From NCBI GenBank assembly GCA_964580995.1, contig CAZOMV010000152.1:1-8125 (forward strand): 8,125 nucleotides of DNA, given 5' to 3'. Shown here piece by piece: positions 6,954 to 8,125 of this stretch. Origin of the DNA: JAKJEP01 sp964580995 (GTDB lineage: Bacteria; Planctomycetota; Phycisphaerae; Sedimentisphaerales; SM23-30). The stretch's first letter is position 1. Every line of letters begins with the position of its first letter. The notes under the pieces are model-generated. The model worked only from the letters and a program-made list of their open reading frames with translations. It was not told where the DNA came from and made no database searches. Position numbers and translations under genes: made by a program.

Positions 6954-7908
6954 CCCCGTCCGTCCACTGAACGCCTTTTGCGTGGATCTGGAGGAATGGT
7001 TTCATATTTGCGGTGTGAATACTCCCTATGATGATCCGGAGACCTGGGATCAGGCCCCAGTATGCGTGGAAAAGGATACCGAGGTTCTGCTGGCGATGCT
7101 CGACGAAGCAGGGGCCAAGGGGACGTTCCTGACGATTGGCTGGCTGGCGGAAAAATATCCCCGGCTGATCCGGCGAATCAGTGAGCAGGGGCATGAAATC
7201 GGCTGCCACGGCTATTATCATCGGCTGATCTATGAACAGTCCGCCGCCCAGTTTCGGGAGGAAATCCGCCGCTGCCGGAAAATCCTGCAGGAGATCAGCG
7301 GGCAGGAGGTGCTTTGCTTCCGTGCTCCGGGCTTCTCCATGAAACGGCAGTGTTTTTGGGCCTACCCCATTCTGGTGGAGGAGGGGATCCGAATCGATGT
7401 TTCCATTGTTCCTGCCCCGCGCGATCATGGTGGTGTCGAGAATTTCTCCCCCGATCCCTTTCTTCTGCAAACGGAATCCGGGCCGCTGCAAGTTTTCCCG
7501 GTTTCCATCATGAAATGTCTGGGTAGAGCCATACCTTTTTCCGGGGGTGGGTATCTGCGATTTTTTCCCATGCCCTTAATCGAATATGGCATCCGGCAGA
7601 ACCATAATGTCCAGCGGCCGGTTATGACTTATATCCACCCGCGTGAAATTAACCCGGATCAGCCGCGTCTGTCGCTGCCGCTCAAAAAACGGTTCAAATA
7701 CTACGTCGGCCTGAACACCACCCAGCGAAAACTGCAATATCTGCTGCATCATTATCGTTTTGGCACCGTTTCCCAGGTTATGGCAAACGTGCAGGGATTG
7801 AAAAGTTATCAATTACGCGGCTGTGATCAGAATTATGAGATTTTTGCCCTTTCGCCGAATCTTATTTCCGAAGGTGAAAATCCGGAAAAGTATGGAATAA
7901 CAGGTTGA
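6946..7908 (+). CDS. Polysaccharide deacetylase, XrtA/PEP-CTERM-locus type (NodB fold with DUF3473-like C-terminus)
   Basis: A 320-aa cytoplasmic protein without signal peptide. NodB-fold enzymes remove N- or O-acetyl groups from sugars using a metal held by Asp and two His. Visible motifs, in order: CVDLEEWF (12-19); AKGTFLTIGWLAEKYP (57-72); GHEIGCHGYYH (82-92) with His88 and His92; FRAPGFS (125-131); FSGGGYLRFFP (198-208); and IHPREINPDQPR (230-241). The last two blocks and the RFKYYVGLNTTQRKLQYLL stretch (249-267) match the deacetylase family found in exosortase/PEP-CTERM exopolysaccharide loci. The usual second metal Asp of motif 1 is Glu here (D14-L-E16-E17). AAGGGG (6931-6936) lies 9 nt before ATG 6946, inside the end of the acyltransferase gene, indicating translational coupling. 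No exosortase or glycosyltransferase is in the window, so the link to an exopolysaccharide locus rests on family resemblance. Confidence 0.9.
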   Translation: MISPVRPLNAFCVDLEEWFHICGVNTPYDDPETWDQAPVCVEKDTEVLLAMLDEAGAKGTFLTIGWLAEKYPRLIRRISEQGHEIGCHGYYHRLIYEQSAAQFREEIRRCRKILQEISGQEVLCFRAPGFSMKRQCFWAYPILVEEGIRIDVSIVPAPRDHGGVENFSPDPFLLQTESGPLQVFPVSIMKCLGRAIPFSGGGYLRFFPMPLIEYGIRQNHNVQRPVMTYIHPREINPDQPRLSLPLKKRFKYYVGLNTTQRKLQYLLHHYRFGTVSQVMANVQGLKSYQLRGCDQNYEIFALSPNLISEGENPEKYGITG

Positions 7909-7933
7909 CTTTCTGCCGGTAACCATATATAGT
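7905..7933 (+). promoter_or_regulatory. Strong sigma-70-like promoter for the tRNA gene
   Basis: TTGACT (7905-7910), a 17-nt spacer and TATAGT (7928-7933) closely match the housekeeping consensus. The -35 overlaps the TGA stop of the deacetylase gene (7906-7908). Initiation near 7940 would leave about 14 nt of 5' leader for RNase P removal before the tRNA at 7954. This suggests the tRNA is expressed independently of the operon. Confidence 0.7.
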
Positions 7934-7939
7934 TACGGC
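7915..7939. promoter_or_regulatory. Inverted repeat centred on the tRNA promoter -10
   Basis: GTAAC (7919-7923) pairs with GTTAC (7932-7936). Beyond one unpaired G (7918), GCC (7915-7917) pairs with GGC (7937-7939). The palindrome brackets the TATATA core of the -10. It could be an operator or chance; nothing in the window encodes an obvious regulator. Confidence 0.3.
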
Positions 7940-7953
7940 TGGCTGAAAAAAAC

Positions 7954-8027
7954 GGGCGATTAGCTCAGTTGGCTAGAGCGCCTGCTCGACAAGCAGGAGG
8001 CCGTTGGTTCAAGTCCAATATCGCCCA
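7954..8027 (+). tRNA. tRNA-Val (anticodon GAC)
   Basis: The full 74-nt cloverleaf is present. The acceptor GGGCGAT (7954-7960) pairs perfectly with ATCGCCC (8020-8026), with discriminator A8027. The D stem is GCTC/GAGC (7963-7966, 7976-7979). The anticodon stem is CCTGC/GCAGG (7981-7985, 7993-7997) with loop TCGACAA and anticodon GAC at 7988-7990. The variable loop is 5 nt. The T arm GTTGG/CCAAT closes the loop TTCAAGT (8008-8014). CCA is not encoded (TTA follows), so it must be added after transcription. Position 33 is C (7987) instead of the near-universal U, which is unusual for an elongator tRNA. Confidence 0.93.
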
Positions 8028-8079
8028 TTAAATATCTCTTTACAGATCAAGGATTTGTAAGAAATCGTTCGGGTGTTCG

Positions 8080-8110
8080 CTTAAAATAGTGTCATATTTT
8101 AAGGTTTTTT
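8080..8110 (+). terminator. Possible intrinsic terminator, AT-rich stem with T6
   Basis: CTTAAAATA (8080-8088) pairs perfectly with TATTTTAAG (8095-8103) around a 6-nt loop, followed by G and six T (8105-8110). The stem is long but has only one G-C pair, so it is weaker than a typical intrinsic terminator. It is placed to end the tRNA transcript about 55 nt after the mature 3' end. Confidence 0.4.
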
Positions 8111-8125
8111 CTTGTGTATGTCCGA

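Noticed and set aside
8003..8060. Integration (att) site of a mobile element at the tRNA 3' end
   Set aside because: No integrase gene and no direct repeat of the tRNA 3' end is present in the window; the short TTACA/TGTAA inverted repeat downstream is too weak.
8118..8125. Start of another gene (ATG TCC GA...)
   Set aside because: Only two codons are visible and there is no ribosome site after the T-rich stretch, so it cannot be supported.

Overview
The window is a bacterial chromosomal segment with about 50% GC in its genes and AT-rich spacers. All five protein genes and the one tRNA gene lie on the + strand. The organism cannot be fixed from sequence alone. A fructose/Ntr-type PTS EIIA beside a large secreted beta-rich, glycosidase-like protein, short leaders with weak or absent Shine-Dalgarno sites, and a tRNA without an encoded CCA would all suit an uncultured Planctomycetota/Phycisphaerae-like bacterium. 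That is a low-confidence guess.

Layout. Positions 1-502 hold no convincing gene. They carry a degenerate 33-bp tandem repeat (85-197), a 19-bp direct-repeat pair (201-219 and 262-280), two adjacent GC-rich hairpins (319-356) and a good extended -10 promoter (421-449). Next come a stand-alone PTS EIIA domain protein (503-961) and a 221-bp spacer with a second possible extended -10 promoter. The following four genes are packed as an apparent operon (1183-7908): a 914-aa exported multidomain protein with a glycosidase-like core, a 675-aa fused E1alpha-E1beta thiamine-diphosphate 2-oxoacid dehydrogenase, a 344-aa lipoyl/hexapeptide-acyltransferase fusion, and a polysaccharide deacetylase of the XrtA/PEP-CTERM-locus type. 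A separate promoter overlapping the last stop codon drives a tRNA-Val(GAC) gene, followed by a possible AT-rich terminator.

How the genes may work together. E1 enzymes pass an acyl group from a decarboxylated 2-oxoacid to a lipoyl arm on an E2 protein. E2 normally carries a CoA-dependent catalytic domain of the chloramphenicol-acetyltransferase fold. Here the E2 position is taken by a protein that has a lipoyl domain with its lysine, a plausible E1/E3-binding domain and E2-style linkers, but ends in a left-handed beta-helix O/N-acyltransferase of the kind that decorates polysaccharides. With a polysaccharide deacetylase next door and an exported carbohydrate-associated protein in front, the simplest reading is a dedicated acyl-modification module for a surface or exported glycan. 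In it a 2-oxoacid would feed acyl groups through lipoamide, perhaps without free acyl-CoA. The domain assignments are seen in the sequence. The direct lipoamide-to-sugar transfer is inference and is the main point worth testing.
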